A stretch of 64,000 nucleotides of DNA from Streptomyces sp. NBC_01237 (lineage in GTDB: Bacteria; Actinomycetota; Actinomycetes; Streptomycetales; Streptomycetaceae), in NCBI RefSeq assembly GCF_035917275.1, contig NZ_CP108508.1, forward strand, positions 6,882,001 to 6,946,000. The letters are read 5' to 3'. Positions 24,370-32,354 of this stretch are shown here, one piece after another. A program made the position numbers and the translations under genes. The notes beneath the pieces were generated by a model, which made no database searches, was not told the DNA's origin, and worked only from the letters and a program-made list of their open reading frames with translations. Numbering within the stretch: the first letter of the stretch is position 1; each line of letters starts with the position of its first letter.

Positions 24370-25857
24370 GTGGTGGCCAGCACTTCATCGCACGCCGGGG
24401 AGAGCCCCGGAGAGGACCGGCGGGAACCGTCGAAGGGCCTGGTGGCCGTCCTCGCCCTGGCCGGCGTCGTCGTCGCGCTGATGCAGACGATCGTGATCCC
24501 TCTGGTGCCCGAACTGCCCCGGCTGCTGCACGCGTCGGCGGCCGACACGACCTGGGCGATCACCGCCACGCTGCTCGCCGGAGCGGTCGCCACGCCGGTC
24601 ATGGGGCGGCTCGGAGACATGTACGGCAAGCGCCGGATGCTGCTGGTCAGTCTCGGTCTGCTGGTGGCCGGTTCGGTCGTCGGCGCCCTCAGCGACACGC
24701 TGGTCCCGATGATCGTCGGACGGGCCCTCCAGGGCCTGGCCGCCGGTGTCATCCCGCTGGGCATCAGCATCATGCGCGACGAGCTGCCCGCCCATCGGCT
24801 CGGCTCCGCGACCGCGCTGATGAGCGCCTCGCTGGGCATCGGTGGCGCACTCGGACTGCCGGCCGCGGCCTTCCTGGCCCAGCACATCGACTGGCACGTG
24901 CTGTTCTGGGGCGCGGCGGGCTTCGGCGCGGTCGCCGCCGTTCTCGTGCTGGTGCTGATACCGGAATCGCCGGTCCGCTCCGGCGGTCGCTTCGACGTGG
25001 TGGGAGCGGCAGGACTCTCGTTCGCCCTGGTGTCCCTTCTCCTCGCGATATCCAAGGGGGGTACGTGGGGGTGGACCAGCGCGCCCACGGTCGGCCTGAC
25101 AGCCGCCTCCCTGGTGGTCCTGGTGCTGTGGGTCCGGTGGGAGCGGCGCGTGTCCCAGCCGTTGGTCGACCTGCGGACGGCCACCCGTCGGCAGGTGCTC
25201 CTCACCAACGTGGCCTCCGCCGTCTTCGGGTTCGCCATGTTCGCGATGTCGCTCGTGCTGCCCCAGGTGCTGCAGTTGCCGGAGGCCACCGGCTACGGAC
25301 TCGGTACGTCGATGGTGACCGTGGGCCTGGTCCTCGGCCCCTCCGGCCTGATCATGATGGTCATGGCGCCCGTGTCCGCGCACATCACCCGCACCAGGGG
25401 GCCGAAGGTGACACTGATGGCCGGTGCGGTGGTGGTCGCGGCCGGGTACGGCCTGAGCATCGGGCTGATGTCGGAGATCTGGCAGCTCGTGCTGGTCTCC
25501 ACCGTCATCGGGGCCGGGATCGGACTCGCCTACGGGGCGATGCCCGCGCTGATCATGGGCGCCGTGCCCGTGTCCGAGACGGCCGCGGCCAACAGCTTCA
25601 ACACCCTCATGCGGGCCGTCGGCACCTCGGTGGCCAGCGCGGTGGCCGGGGTGGTCCTCGCGCAGATGACCACCCCGTTCGGGCCCGTCTCCGTACCGTC
25701 GGAGAACGGCTTCCGCACGGTCATGATCATCGGCGCCGGCGCGGCTCTCGTCGCGCTGGCCTTCGCGTCCTTCCTTCCCGGTAAGCGCCCTGCCCAGGCA
25801 CCGGACGGGCAGCACGCGCCGCAGGCCGACCCGGCGGAGGCACCCGCGAAGGGCTGA
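24370..25857 (+). CDS. MFS drug transporter
   Basis: A 495-residue membrane protein with about 14 hydrophobic segments and MFS motifs: GRLGDMYGKRRMLL in the first cytoplasmic loop and GIGGALGLPAAAFLAQ in motif C, as in proton-driven DHA2-type exporters. I chose GTG 24370, five bases after GAGG, since the upstream in-frame region lacks a ribosome site. It is divergent from tetR with a shared operator region, the usual layout of a substrate-induced efflux pump. The substrate is unknown; the product or substrate of the neighbouring P450 is possible. Confidence 0.93.
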   Translation: MVASTSSHAGESPGEDRREPSKGLVAVLALAGVVVALMQTIVIPLVPELPRLLHASAADTTWAITATLLAGAVATPVMGRLGDMYGKRRMLLVSLGLLVAGSVVGALSDTLVPMIVGRALQGLAAGVIPLGISIMRDELPAHRLGSATALMSASLGIGGALGLPAAAFLAQHIDWHVLFWGAAGFGAVAAVLVLVLIPESPVRSGGRFDVVGAAGLSFALVSLLLAISKGGTWGWTSAPTVGLTAASLVVLVLWVRWERRVSQPLVDLRTATRRQVLLTNVASAVFGFAMFAMSLVLPQVLQLPEATGYGLGTSMVTVGLVLGPSGLIMMVMAPVSAHITRTRGPKVTLMAGAVVVAAGYGLSIGLMSEIWQLVLVSTVIGAGIGLAYGAMPALIMGAVPVSETAAANSFNTLMRAVGTSVASAVAGVVLAQMTTPFGPVSVPSENGFRTVMIIGAGAALVALAFASFLPGKRPAQAPDGQHAPQADPAEAPAKG

Positions 25858-25858
25858 C

Positions 25859-26126
25859 GTGGGCGGAGGGGGCGCCGGGGCACCGGGAGCCGGCACCCTT
25901 CTGGCCACGACCCGGTCCCCGGACGAGGTGGACCTGCTCAGGCGGTACGGAGCCGATGCGGTCGTCGTGACCTCGCGTCAGGACCTCACCCGGAGCGTGC
26001 TGGAGGGGCGGCGGGCGCGTCCGGCCGGTGATCGACAGCGTGCACACCTTCGACAGCGCCGCCGAGGCCGCCGCCCGTCTGCGCAGCCACCGGGCCCACG
26101 GCAAGGTCGCCCTGACCGTCCCCTGA
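25859..26126 (+). pseudogene. Remnant of a zinc-type MDR alcohol dehydrogenase/quinone oxidoreductase
   Basis: The first ~45 codons (frame of GTG 25859) read GAGTLLATTRSPDEVDLLRRYGADAVVV, the cofactor-fold segment of medium-chain dehydrogenases. Near 26020 the homology jumps to another frame, which reads VIDSVHTFDSAAEAAARLRSHRAHGKVALTVP and stops at 26124-26126; this is the normal MDR C-terminus. The N-terminal catalytic domain and most of the middle are missing. It is therefore a truncated, internally deleted and frameshifted relic lying one base after the MFS gene. Confidence 0.75.
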
Positions 26127-26156
26127 GCACCGCCCCGGCCGTCGGCGTCCTGTCAC

Positions 26157-26216
26157 GGCCCCGGCGCCCGCTGCGGACGAGCACGCGGCCCCGGCGCCCG
26201 CTGCGGACGAGCACGC
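26157..26216 (+). repeat. Perfect 2 x 30-bp tandem duplication
   Basis: 26157-26186 and 26187-26216 are identical 30-bp units starting GGCCCCGGCGCCCGCTGCGG. They lie just after the MDR relic in a stretch (26127-26349) where I see no gene. Confidence 0.92.
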
Positions 26217-26349
26217 GTCCGCCCGTCCCTCCCGGGCTGCCGGTAGAGGTACGGCGCCGAACTCCCGGCCACGGGTCGTCACTTCCGACGGTCGGGAGAT
26301 CCGGGTGCCGAGGCGGGCCGACGGCCTGACAGCCGCGGGACCCCGGAGG

Positions 26350-26355
26350 TAGCGT
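26350..26355 (+). promoter_or_regulatory. -10 element TAGCGT, leaderless start
   Basis: TAGCGT ends 6 nt before ATG 26362, the same spacing as at the OB-fold and SARP genes. A GGAGG just upstream is too far from the ATG to be a normal ribosome site. Confidence 0.4.
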
Positions 26356-26361
26356 CACCCC

Positions 26362-26661
26362 ATGACGGACGAGATCACGGCCAGGGCAGGTAGAGAGTTC
26401 TACACGTTCGACGGCCGGATCCTGGAGGTCTTCGGAAGCTATCCGAAGCGGTTCCACATCCGGAACATGGACCTGCGGGTCACGGGCCCCGACCGGAAGG
26501 GGAGGCGGACCGTCGAGATCGTCGCCGGTCCGCCCGAAGCACCGGCGACGCAGGACACATGGCACCACTCGGCCGAGGAATGGCAGCGGGCGCAGGGCCT
26601 GGAAGCCCTTCTGGAAGCGGTACGGGCGGGTATCGCGTCGGTCCGGAAGCACGGAGCCTGA
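26362..26661 (+). CDS. Hypothetical protein, 99 residues
   Basis: A small soluble protein that I do not recognise. It begins MTDEITARAGREFYTFDGRILEVFGSYPKRFHI, has predicted beta strands to about residue 55 (DLRVTGPDRKGRRTVEIVAG), then a Pro-rich turn, then a helix (WQRAQGLEALLEAVRAGIASVRKH). A compact beta-barrel plus one C-terminal helix would fit a PH-like fold, but this is only an impression. It stands alone with a leaderless-type promoter. Codon bias is typical of the host, which supports a real gene. Confidence 0.7.
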   Translation: MTDEITARAGREFYTFDGRILEVFGSYPKRFHIRNMDLRVTGPDRKGRRTVEIVAGPPEAPATQDTWHHSAEEWQRAQGLEALLEAVRAGIASVRKHGA

Positions 26662-27104
26662 AGGCGAATCCCCGCACCTGCGGTTGAGCACGTCCACAGC
26701 CCGGTCACCGACTCGTCCTCCACAGTCGCCGCTCGTCCAGAGGCCCGGACCGTAGGTCCCCGTGCTCCGGATCGACAAGGACGGGCCGGCGGTCCAGCAG
26801 CCGCTTCATCCCATCGGCGAGTGGCGGGGTAGCGCACAGAGTCGTAGGGGGCACGATCGGGCGCCCGCCGCGGACGGGCGGACGTCAGCCCACGCCCCCC
26901 GGCATGTCACCCCCCGGCATGTCACCCCCCCCCCGGCATGCCACGGCCCCCGGCATGCCACGGCCCCGCGGTTCTCCGGCCACCGGCGTCAGGAGTGTGT
27001 GAAGACTGGGGCCGCGGCCGTATGGAAGCCGCCAGGAGTGCTCGTCATCGGGCCGCGCTGTTCCCACGCTGTCCTCAGTTGGTCCGACGGAGGAACGAGC
27101 GAAA
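26662..27104. other. 443-bp gap with GGCATG repeats and the permease leader
   Basis: No convincing gene is seen. The middle (26894-26975) has four copies of a ~17-bp unit CCCCCGGCATGYCAC, including a run of ten C residues. The right end holds the ribosome site GGAGGAAC of the permease gene. I found no riboswitch-like conserved motif by eye. Confidence 0.6.
26894..26975 (+). repeat. Tandem CCCCCGGCATGYCAC repeats
   Basis: Four units contain GGCATGTCAC (twice) or GGCATGCCACGG (twice), separated by C runs of variable length. Confidence 0.85.
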
Positions 27105-28979
27105 ATGTCCATCGACATGGGTAGACCGAGCACGGCAGGGCACGGCCCGAGCAAGGAGGAACCTCCCGATACCGGCGCACCGAAGCCCGCGGCCGGGGAC
27201 CGGCACCGGCTGACCGCCCTCCAGGGCCTCTCCGCCCTGTCCCTCGACGCGATGGCGTCCGTGGCGTACGGGCCCGAGTCGATCGTGCTCGTCCTGGCCG
27301 CTGCCGGGGCGTACGGCATGGGCTTCACGCTTCCCGTCACGCTCGCGATCGCCGCCCTGCTCGCCGTACTCGTTGCCTCCTACCGGCAGGTCATCGCCGC
27401 GTTCCCGGACGGTGGCGGCTCCTACGCCGTCGCCAGGAAGCACCTCGGCCGACGCACCGGCCTGGTCGCCGCCGCCTCCCTGATCCTCGACTACGTCCTG
27501 AACGTCGCCGTGTCGGTCACGGCGGGCGTCGCCGCCCTGACCTCGGCCTTCCCCCAGCTGTACGGGGAGCGGGTCTGGATCTGCCTGGCCGTCCTGGTGC
27601 TCGTCACCGCCGTGAACCTGCGGGGCGTCGTGGACTCGGCCAAGGCGTTCCTCGTGCCGACCGCCCTCTTCGTCGGCTCGATCCTCACGATGATCGCGGT
27701 GGGGCTCTTCCGGGACGGACCGGTGAGCACCGCCTCCGCCGACGGCCATGCCTCAGCGCTGGGCGAAGGGGCCACGGCCGTAGGAGCGTTGCTGCTCCTG
27801 AAGGCGTTCGCGGCCGGCTGCTCGGCGCTGACCGGCGTCGAGGCGGTGGCCAACGCCGTGCCGTCCTTCCGGGCCCCGGCCGCCCGCCGCGCTCAGCGCA
27901 CCGAGGTGGCGCTCGGCGCGCTCCTCGGGGTGATGCTGATCGGGCTCTCGGTGCTGATCGGACGCTTCCATCTCCAGCCGGTCGAGGGCGTGACGGTACT
28001 CGCCCAGCTCGCGGACGCGTCCTTCGGACACAACATCGCGTTCTACGTCGTCCAGTTCGCCACCATGGTGCTGCTGGCGCTGGCCGCGAACACCTCCTTC
28101 GGCGGGCTGCCCGTCCTGATGAGCCTGCTGGCCAGGGACAACCACCTGCCGCACGTCTTCGCCCTCAAGGCCGACCGTCAGGTGCACCGGCACGGGGTCC
28201 TCGCCCTGGCGGCCGTCTCCGCCGCCCTGCTGGTCTTCTCCGGCGGTGACACCAACACCCTCGTACCGCTCTTCGCGATCGGTGTGTTCGTCGGCTTCAC
28301 GATCTGCCAGGTCGGGATGGTCCGGCACTGGTACGGGCAACGTCCCGCACGTTGGCGGGCCAAGGCCGCCCTCAACGCCCTGGGCGCCCTGCTCACCGGG
28401 GTCTCGGCGGTCGTCGTCACCGCCACCAAGTTCACCGAGGGCGCCTGGCTGATCGTCCTCGCCCTGCCGCTGCTGGTCCTCGGCTTCGAGCGGATCCACC
28501 GCAGTTACGCCCGGATCGGTGCCCGCCTGGAACTGGGCCGCATCCCGCAGCCGCCGCGACAGGAGCACTCGGTCGTCGTCGTGCCCGTCTCCGGACTGTC
28601 GAAGCTGACCTGCCGTGCCCTGTCCGCCGCCCGCTCCCTCGGCGAGGAGGTCCTCGCCGTCACGGTCACCCACCCCGCCCCGGAGGACCGGAAGGCGGCC
28701 GAAGCGCTGCGCCGCGACTGGGAGTTGTGGAACCCGGGCGTCGAGCTGATCGAGATCGCGGCACCCACCCGCTCGCTCGGGCGCCCGGTGTCCGCGTATG
28801 TGGGAGAGCTCGCCCGCTCGCATCCCGGCGCCCAGGTGACCGTCCTCATTCCCGAGACCGAACCGGCCAGGCTCTGGGAGCGGCTGCTGCAGAACCAGCG
28901 CGGCGCCGTCGTCGCCCATGCCGTACGCCGCGACACCGACGCCGTGATCTGCCGGCTCCGATTCCGCGTCACTCCCTGA
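27105..28979 (+). CDS. APC-superfamily permease resembling KimA (second copy)
   Basis: A 624-residue transporter paralogous to the protein at 11280-13328. Both share the N-terminal SLDAMASVAYGPESIVLVL-like helix, SYRQVIAAFPDGGGSYAVA, VNLRGVVDSAKAFL, LLLKAFAAGCSALTGVEAVANAVPSF, MVRHWYGQ and a soluble C-terminal domain ending in WERLLQNQRGA. About 12 membrane helices occupy residues 45-470. The start is ATG 27105 with GGAGG upstream. It is immediately followed by a lone kdpB. KimA-like K+/H+ symport is the preferred inference; other cation or amino-acid substrates remain possible. Confidence 0.86.
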   Translation: MSIDMGRPSTAGHGPSKEEPPDTGAPKPAAGDRHRLTALQGLSALSLDAMASVAYGPESIVLVLAAAGAYGMGFTLPVTLAIAALLAVLVASYRQVIAAFPDGGGSYAVARKHLGRRTGLVAAASLILDYVLNVAVSVTAGVAALTSAFPQLYGERVWICLAVLVLVTAVNLRGVVDSAKAFLVPTALFVGSILTMIAVGLFRDGPVSTASADGHASALGEGATAVGALLLLKAFAAGCSALTGVEAVANAVPSFRAPAARRAQRTEVALGALLGVMLIGLSVLIGRFHLQPVEGVTVLAQLADASFGHNIAFYVVQFATMVLLALAANTSFGGLPVLMSLLARDNHLPHVFALKADRQVHRHGVLALAAVSAALLVFSGGDTNTLVPLFAIGVFVGFTICQVGMVRHWYGQRPARWRAKAALNALGALLTGVSAVVVTATKFTEGAWLIVLALPLLVLGFERIHRSYARIGARLELGRIPQPPRQEHSVVVVPVSGLSKLTCRALSAARSLGEEVLAVTVTHPAPEDRKAAEALRRDWELWNPGVELIEIAAPTRSLGRPVSAYVGELARSHPGAQVTVLIPETEPARLWERLLQNQRGAVVAHAVRRDTDAVICRLRFRVTP

Positions 28980-29060
28980 CGGCGGCCCCCGGTCCTGATG
29001 GGTTCGCGCCACGGCCTGACGGGCGCGCACCCGCAGCTCTGACGGGTGCGCACCGCGGCC
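28977..29060 (+). repeat. Stop-codon-seeded repeats after the permease
   Basis: Degenerate units of 19-23 bp with core CTGACGGGYGCGCACC start at the stop codon; TGA recurs at 28977 (real stop), 28996, 29017 and 29040. Confidence 0.75.
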
Positions 29061-29186
29061 CCGACGGCCGTCCCGGCGGGCCTTGTCCGCCTCTCGTCGG
29101 CATAACGCCAACTCACCCCGCCCATCAGGGCATTCACCCGGACCGGGCAGGGGTTGCCCTGCTCGGACCCAGCAGAAGGTCCCGCC

Positions 29187-31337
29187 ATGCCTCCCGCCGA
29201 CACCCGGCACGTCCCCCCGGCCCCCGGGGCCCCTCCGCACCCCCCGGCCACCCGGCCGCCCCGCACCCGCGTCCGCCCGGCGAACCCGCTGGAGACCGAG
29301 CGGCTCGCGGCCTCGGCCGTGGAGGCCGTACGCAAGCTCCATCCGCGCGCACTCGCCGCCAAGCCCGTCCTGTTCGTCGTCGCCGTCGGCTCCGTACTCA
29401 CCACCGCGTCGGCACTCGTCCACCCGTCCGTCTTCACCTGGGTGATCAGTGTCTGGCTCTGGCTGACGGTGATCTTCGCCAACTTCGCGGAGGCGGTCGC
29501 CGAGGGGCGCGGCCGGGCCCGGGCGGAGTCCCTGCGCAGGGCGCGTACGGAGACCGTCGCGCTGCGGCTGGAACACTGGACGTACGGGATGAATCCGCGC
29601 CGCGCGGAGACCGAGGCGGTGCCCCCCGGCGAGCTGCGGCCCTTTGACTTCGTGGTCGTGGAGGCGGGCCGGCTGATCCCCGCCGACGGCGAGGTGGTCG
29701 ACGGGGCCGCCATGGTGGACGAATCCGCCGTCACGGGCGAATCGGCGCCGGTGCTGAGGGAGTCGGGCGGGGACCGTTCCGGTGTCACCGGCGGTACGAC
29801 CGTCCTGTCGGACTCGATCGTCGTACGGGTCACCTCGCACCCCGGGCACAGCTTCATCGACCGCGTGATCGCCCTGGTCGAGGGGGCCTCCCGGCAGAAG
29901 ACCCCGAACGAGATCGCCCTCAACATCCTGCTGGCAGCCCTGACCGTCATCTTCGTCCTGGTGGTCGTCAGCCTCCAGCCGATGGCCGGATACGCCGGAG
30001 CCGCGCAGTCCACCACGGTTCTGGTCGCCCTCCTGGTCACGCTCATCCCCACCACCATCGGCGCGCTGCTCTCCGCGATCGGCATCGCGGGCATGGACCG
30101 GCTGGTCCGGCGGAACGTCATCGCGATGAGCGGCCGCGCGGTGGAGGCGGCCGGAGACGTGGACACGCTGCTGCTCGACAAGACGGGCACGATCACCCTC
30201 GGCAACCGTGAGGCGAGCGACTTCATCCCGCTGCCGGGAGTCGAGTTGCCGAAGCTGGCGGACGCCGCCCAGCTGTCCTCGCTCGCCGACGGGACCCCGG
30301 AAGGCCGGTCCGTGGTGGCCCTGGCCCAACGGCACGGTCTTCGGCCGCCGGGCGAGGGCGAGTTGAGCAACCCGAGGTTCGTCGGGTTCAGCGCCCGCAC
30401 CCGGATGAGCGGCGTCAACCTGACCTGGGACAACGGCGCGGGCTGTGCGATCCGCAAGGGTGCGACGGCGCAGGTGGCCGACTGGGTGACGATGCGCGGC
30501 GGGACGGTGCCGCCCGAGGCCGCGCAGTGGTCCGCGTCCGTGTCCGCCTCCGGGGCGACGCCTCTGCTGGTCGCCGTCCACGACGGGGACGGTCCGCGCG
30601 TCCTCGGGATCATCCGCCTCAAGGACGTGGTCAAGGAGGGAATCCGGGAGCGTTTCGCGGAGCTGCGGAGCATGGGGATCCGCACGGTCATGGTGACCGG
30701 GGACAACGAGCTGACCGCGCGGGCGATCGCGGCCGAGGCAGGTGTGGACGAATATCTCGCGGAGGCGACGCCCGAGGACAAGATGGCTCTGATCAAGCGG
30801 GAGCAGGCGGGGGGCAAGCTGGTCGCGATGACCGGTGACGGGACGAATGATGCCCCGGCTCTGGCGCAGGCGGATGTCGGTGTGGCGATGAACACCGGTA
30901 CTTCGGCCGCGAAGGAGGCCGGGAACATGGTGGACCTGGACTCCAATCCGACCAAGCTGATCGAGATCGTCGAGATCGGCAAGCAGCTCCTGATCACCCG
31001 CGGCGCACTCACCACGTTCTCCATCACCAATGACGTCGCGAAGTACTTCGCGATCATCCCGGCCATGTTCGCGTCGGCGTACCCGGACCTGGAGGCGCTG
31101 AACGTCATGGGCCTGCACAGTCCGACCTCGGCCATCACCGCCGCGATCATCTTCAACGCGCTGATCATCATCGCCCTGATCCCGCTCGCCCTGCGCGGGG
31201 TCCGCTACAGGCCCGCCTCGGCGCACGACCTGCTGCGCCGCAATCTCGCCGTGTACGGGCTGGGCGGCCTCGTCCTGCCGTTCGTCGGCATCAAGCTCAT
31301 CGACACCCTGGTCTCCGCCGTCCCCGGCCTCGGCTGA
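29187..31337 (+). CDS. kdpB: Second, solitary KdpB P-type ATPase subunit
   Basis: A full-length 716-residue KdpB. The actuator-domain TGES motif is at residues 183-186 and the phosphorylation motif [10 protein letters not shown] has Asp331; MVTGDNE and [20 protein letters not shown] are intact, as are the membrane helices. I prefer ATG 29187 after AGAAGG over an upstream TTG. No kdpA, kdpC or kdpF is adjacent: the neighbours are a KimA-like permease and a GNAT gene. Without KdpA it cannot pump K+ by the known mechanism, so it may serve as a spare subunit for the main operon or have another partner. It shares a 317-bp nearly identical tract with the first kdpB. Confidence 0.95.
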   Translation: MPPADTRHVPPAPGAPPHPPATRPPRTRVRPANPLETERLAASAVEAVRKLHPRALAAKPVLFVVAVGSVLTTASALVHPSVFTWVISVWLWLTVIFANFAEAVAEGRGRARAESLRRARTETVALRLEHWTYGMNPRRAETEAVPPGELRPFDFVVVEAGRLIPADGEVVDGAAMVDESAVTGESAPVLRESGGDRSGVTGGTTVLSDSIVVRVTSHPGHSFIDRVIALVEGASRQKTPNEIALNILLAALTVIFVLVVVSLQPMAGYAGAAQSTTVLVALLVTLIPTTIGALLSAIGIAGMDRLVRRNVIAMSGRAVEAAGDVDTLLLDKTGTITLGNREASDFIPLPGVELPKLADAAQLSSLADGTPEGRSVVALAQRHGLRPPGEGELSNPRFVGFSARTRMSGVNLTWDNGAGCAIRKGATAQVADWVTMRGGTVPPEAAQWSASVSASGATPLLVAVHDGDGPRVLGIIRLKDVVKEGIRERFAELRSMGIRTVMVTGDNELTARAIAAEAGVDEYLAEATPEDKMALIKREQAGGKLVAMTGDGTNDAPALAQADVGVAMNTGTSAAKEAGNMVDLDSNPTKLIEIVEIGKQLLITRGALTTFSITNDVAKYFAIIPAMFASAYPDLEALNVMGLHSPTSAITAAIIFNALIIIALIPLALRGVRYRPASAHDLLRRNLAVYGLGGLVLPFVGIKLIDTLVSAVPGLG
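30756..31072 (+). repeat. 317-bp tract duplicated in the first kdpB (copy 2)
   Basis: This is the counterpart of 8-324, with mismatches at 31026 and 31031. It covers the hinge region and the first following membrane helix. Confidence 0.9.
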
Positions 31338-31408
31338 AGCCCGTACCGCCTGGGCCGCAGCCCGTACCGCCTGGGCCGATGCCCGATGCCCGATGCCCGA
31401 TGCCCGGT
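31335..31408 (+). repeat. Tandem repeats directly after kdpB
   Basis: Two near-copies of a 21-bp unit (AGCCCGTACCGCCTGGGCCG) begin at the stop codon and run into four copies of the heptamer GATGCCC. They fill the space before the GNAT gene leader. Confidence 0.85.
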
Positions 31409-31468
31409 CCCGGAATCGGTCCCGCCCCTGCCCTCCGTCTTTCCTTTCCCGCCCCCGAGGTGGCTCAC

Positions 31469-32263
31469 ATGATCGAACTCCAGCCCGCCCGTCTCCCCGA
31501 TCTCACCCACTGGTTCCCCGTCGGGGCACCCGGCGTCGCGGCTCTCGCCGAGCATGTGCGCGCCACGGGCAGCGGTCGCTGGTGGGCCGACCGGGCCGTC
31601 GACCCACGGGTCGTGGCCGTCTCGTCCGGGGACCACGCGCTGCTGCGCGGCAACCCCCAGGCGCTCGCTCCTGCGGCTCTCGCCCCGCTGGCCTCCCTGC
31701 GCGTCCAGGCCCCCGCCCACTTCCTGCCGGCCCTGAGCACCGCCTTCACGCGCCTCGACCCGGGGGAGCGGATGGTCTACGTCCACCACACCTCCGCGCT
31801 TGCGTCACGTCCCCCGCGCGGCGTGGCCGTTCGGCGGCTCACGGCGGCGGACGCGACGGCGACGGCCGGACCCGGCGGCGACGCGCGACGCCTCCACGCG
31901 ACCTGGGGCGGCCCGTACCCGTTGGCCGCGTCCGGGGTCGCCTGGGGCGCCTTCCACCGGGGCGGGCTGCTCGCGGTGGCGGGTACGTGTGTCCTGGGCA
32001 GCCGCTACGAGGACGTCGCCGTCCTCTCGCCCCCCGACCCGCGGCAGCACCTCGCGCTCGCCTGTGTCACGGCGCTCTGCGCGGACATCGCCGCCCGTGG
32101 GCGCATCCCCACCTGGACCTGTTCCGGCGACGACCGTCCCGGCCGGCTGCTCGCCTGGCGGGCCGGTTTCCGGCTTGAGCGCGAGTACGTCGAGTACGCC
32201 ACCGGTGATCCGGTCCGGACCGAGGAGGCGTCAGGACCGGATCGCGCACGCGCACGCGCCTGA
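31469..32263 (+). CDS. GNAT-family N-acetyltransferase
   Basis: A 264-residue protein starting at ATG 31469, eight bases after CGAGG. The C-terminal 120 residues have the GNAT pattern: AVRRLTAADATA, GGLLAVAGTCVLGSRYEDVAVLSPPDPRQHLALACVTALCADIAARGRIPTW, and the final FRLEREYVEYATG. The acetyl-CoA pyrophosphate loop is poorly conserved (PPDPRQHLA in place of Q/RxxGxG/A), so activity or substrate is uncertain. The N-terminal half is a less conserved GNAT-like domain, as in FR47/DUF-type two-domain proteins. It converges on the NlpC gene across a hairpin. Confidence 0.82.
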   Translation: MIELQPARLPDLTHWFPVGAPGVAALAEHVRATGSGRWWADRAVDPRVVAVSSGDHALLRGNPQALAPAALAPLASLRVQAPAHFLPALSTAFTRLDPGERMVYVHHTSALASRPPRGVAVRRLTAADATATAGPGGDARRLHATWGGPYPLAASGVAWGAFHRGGLLAVAGTCVLGSRYEDVAVLSPPDPRQHLALACVTALCADIAARGRIPTWTCSGDDRPGRLLAWRAGFRLEREYVEYATGDPVRTEEASGPDRARARA

Positions 32264-32270
32264 ACGAACG

Positions 32271-32292
32271 CGCACCCGCGTACGCGGGTGCG
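32271..32292. terminator. Bidirectional hairpin between GNAT and NlpC genes
   Basis: A perfect 10-bp stem (CGCACCCGCG / CGCGGGTGCG) encloses TA and lies in the 91-bp space between convergent genes. Confidence 0.75.
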
Positions 32293-32354
32293 GCCCCTCC
32301 ACGCCCCCGACGCCTCCGATGCCCTCCACGCCCCCGGCGTGGTCGCGTCGAGGG

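Noticed and set aside
27753..31226. A minus-strand open frame of more than 1100 codons opposite the second KimA-like gene and kdpB
   Set aside because: It is antisense to two genes with clear family motifs, is low-complexity (Arg/Gly/Asp/Gln-rich) and is typical of frames left open by GC-rich codon use.
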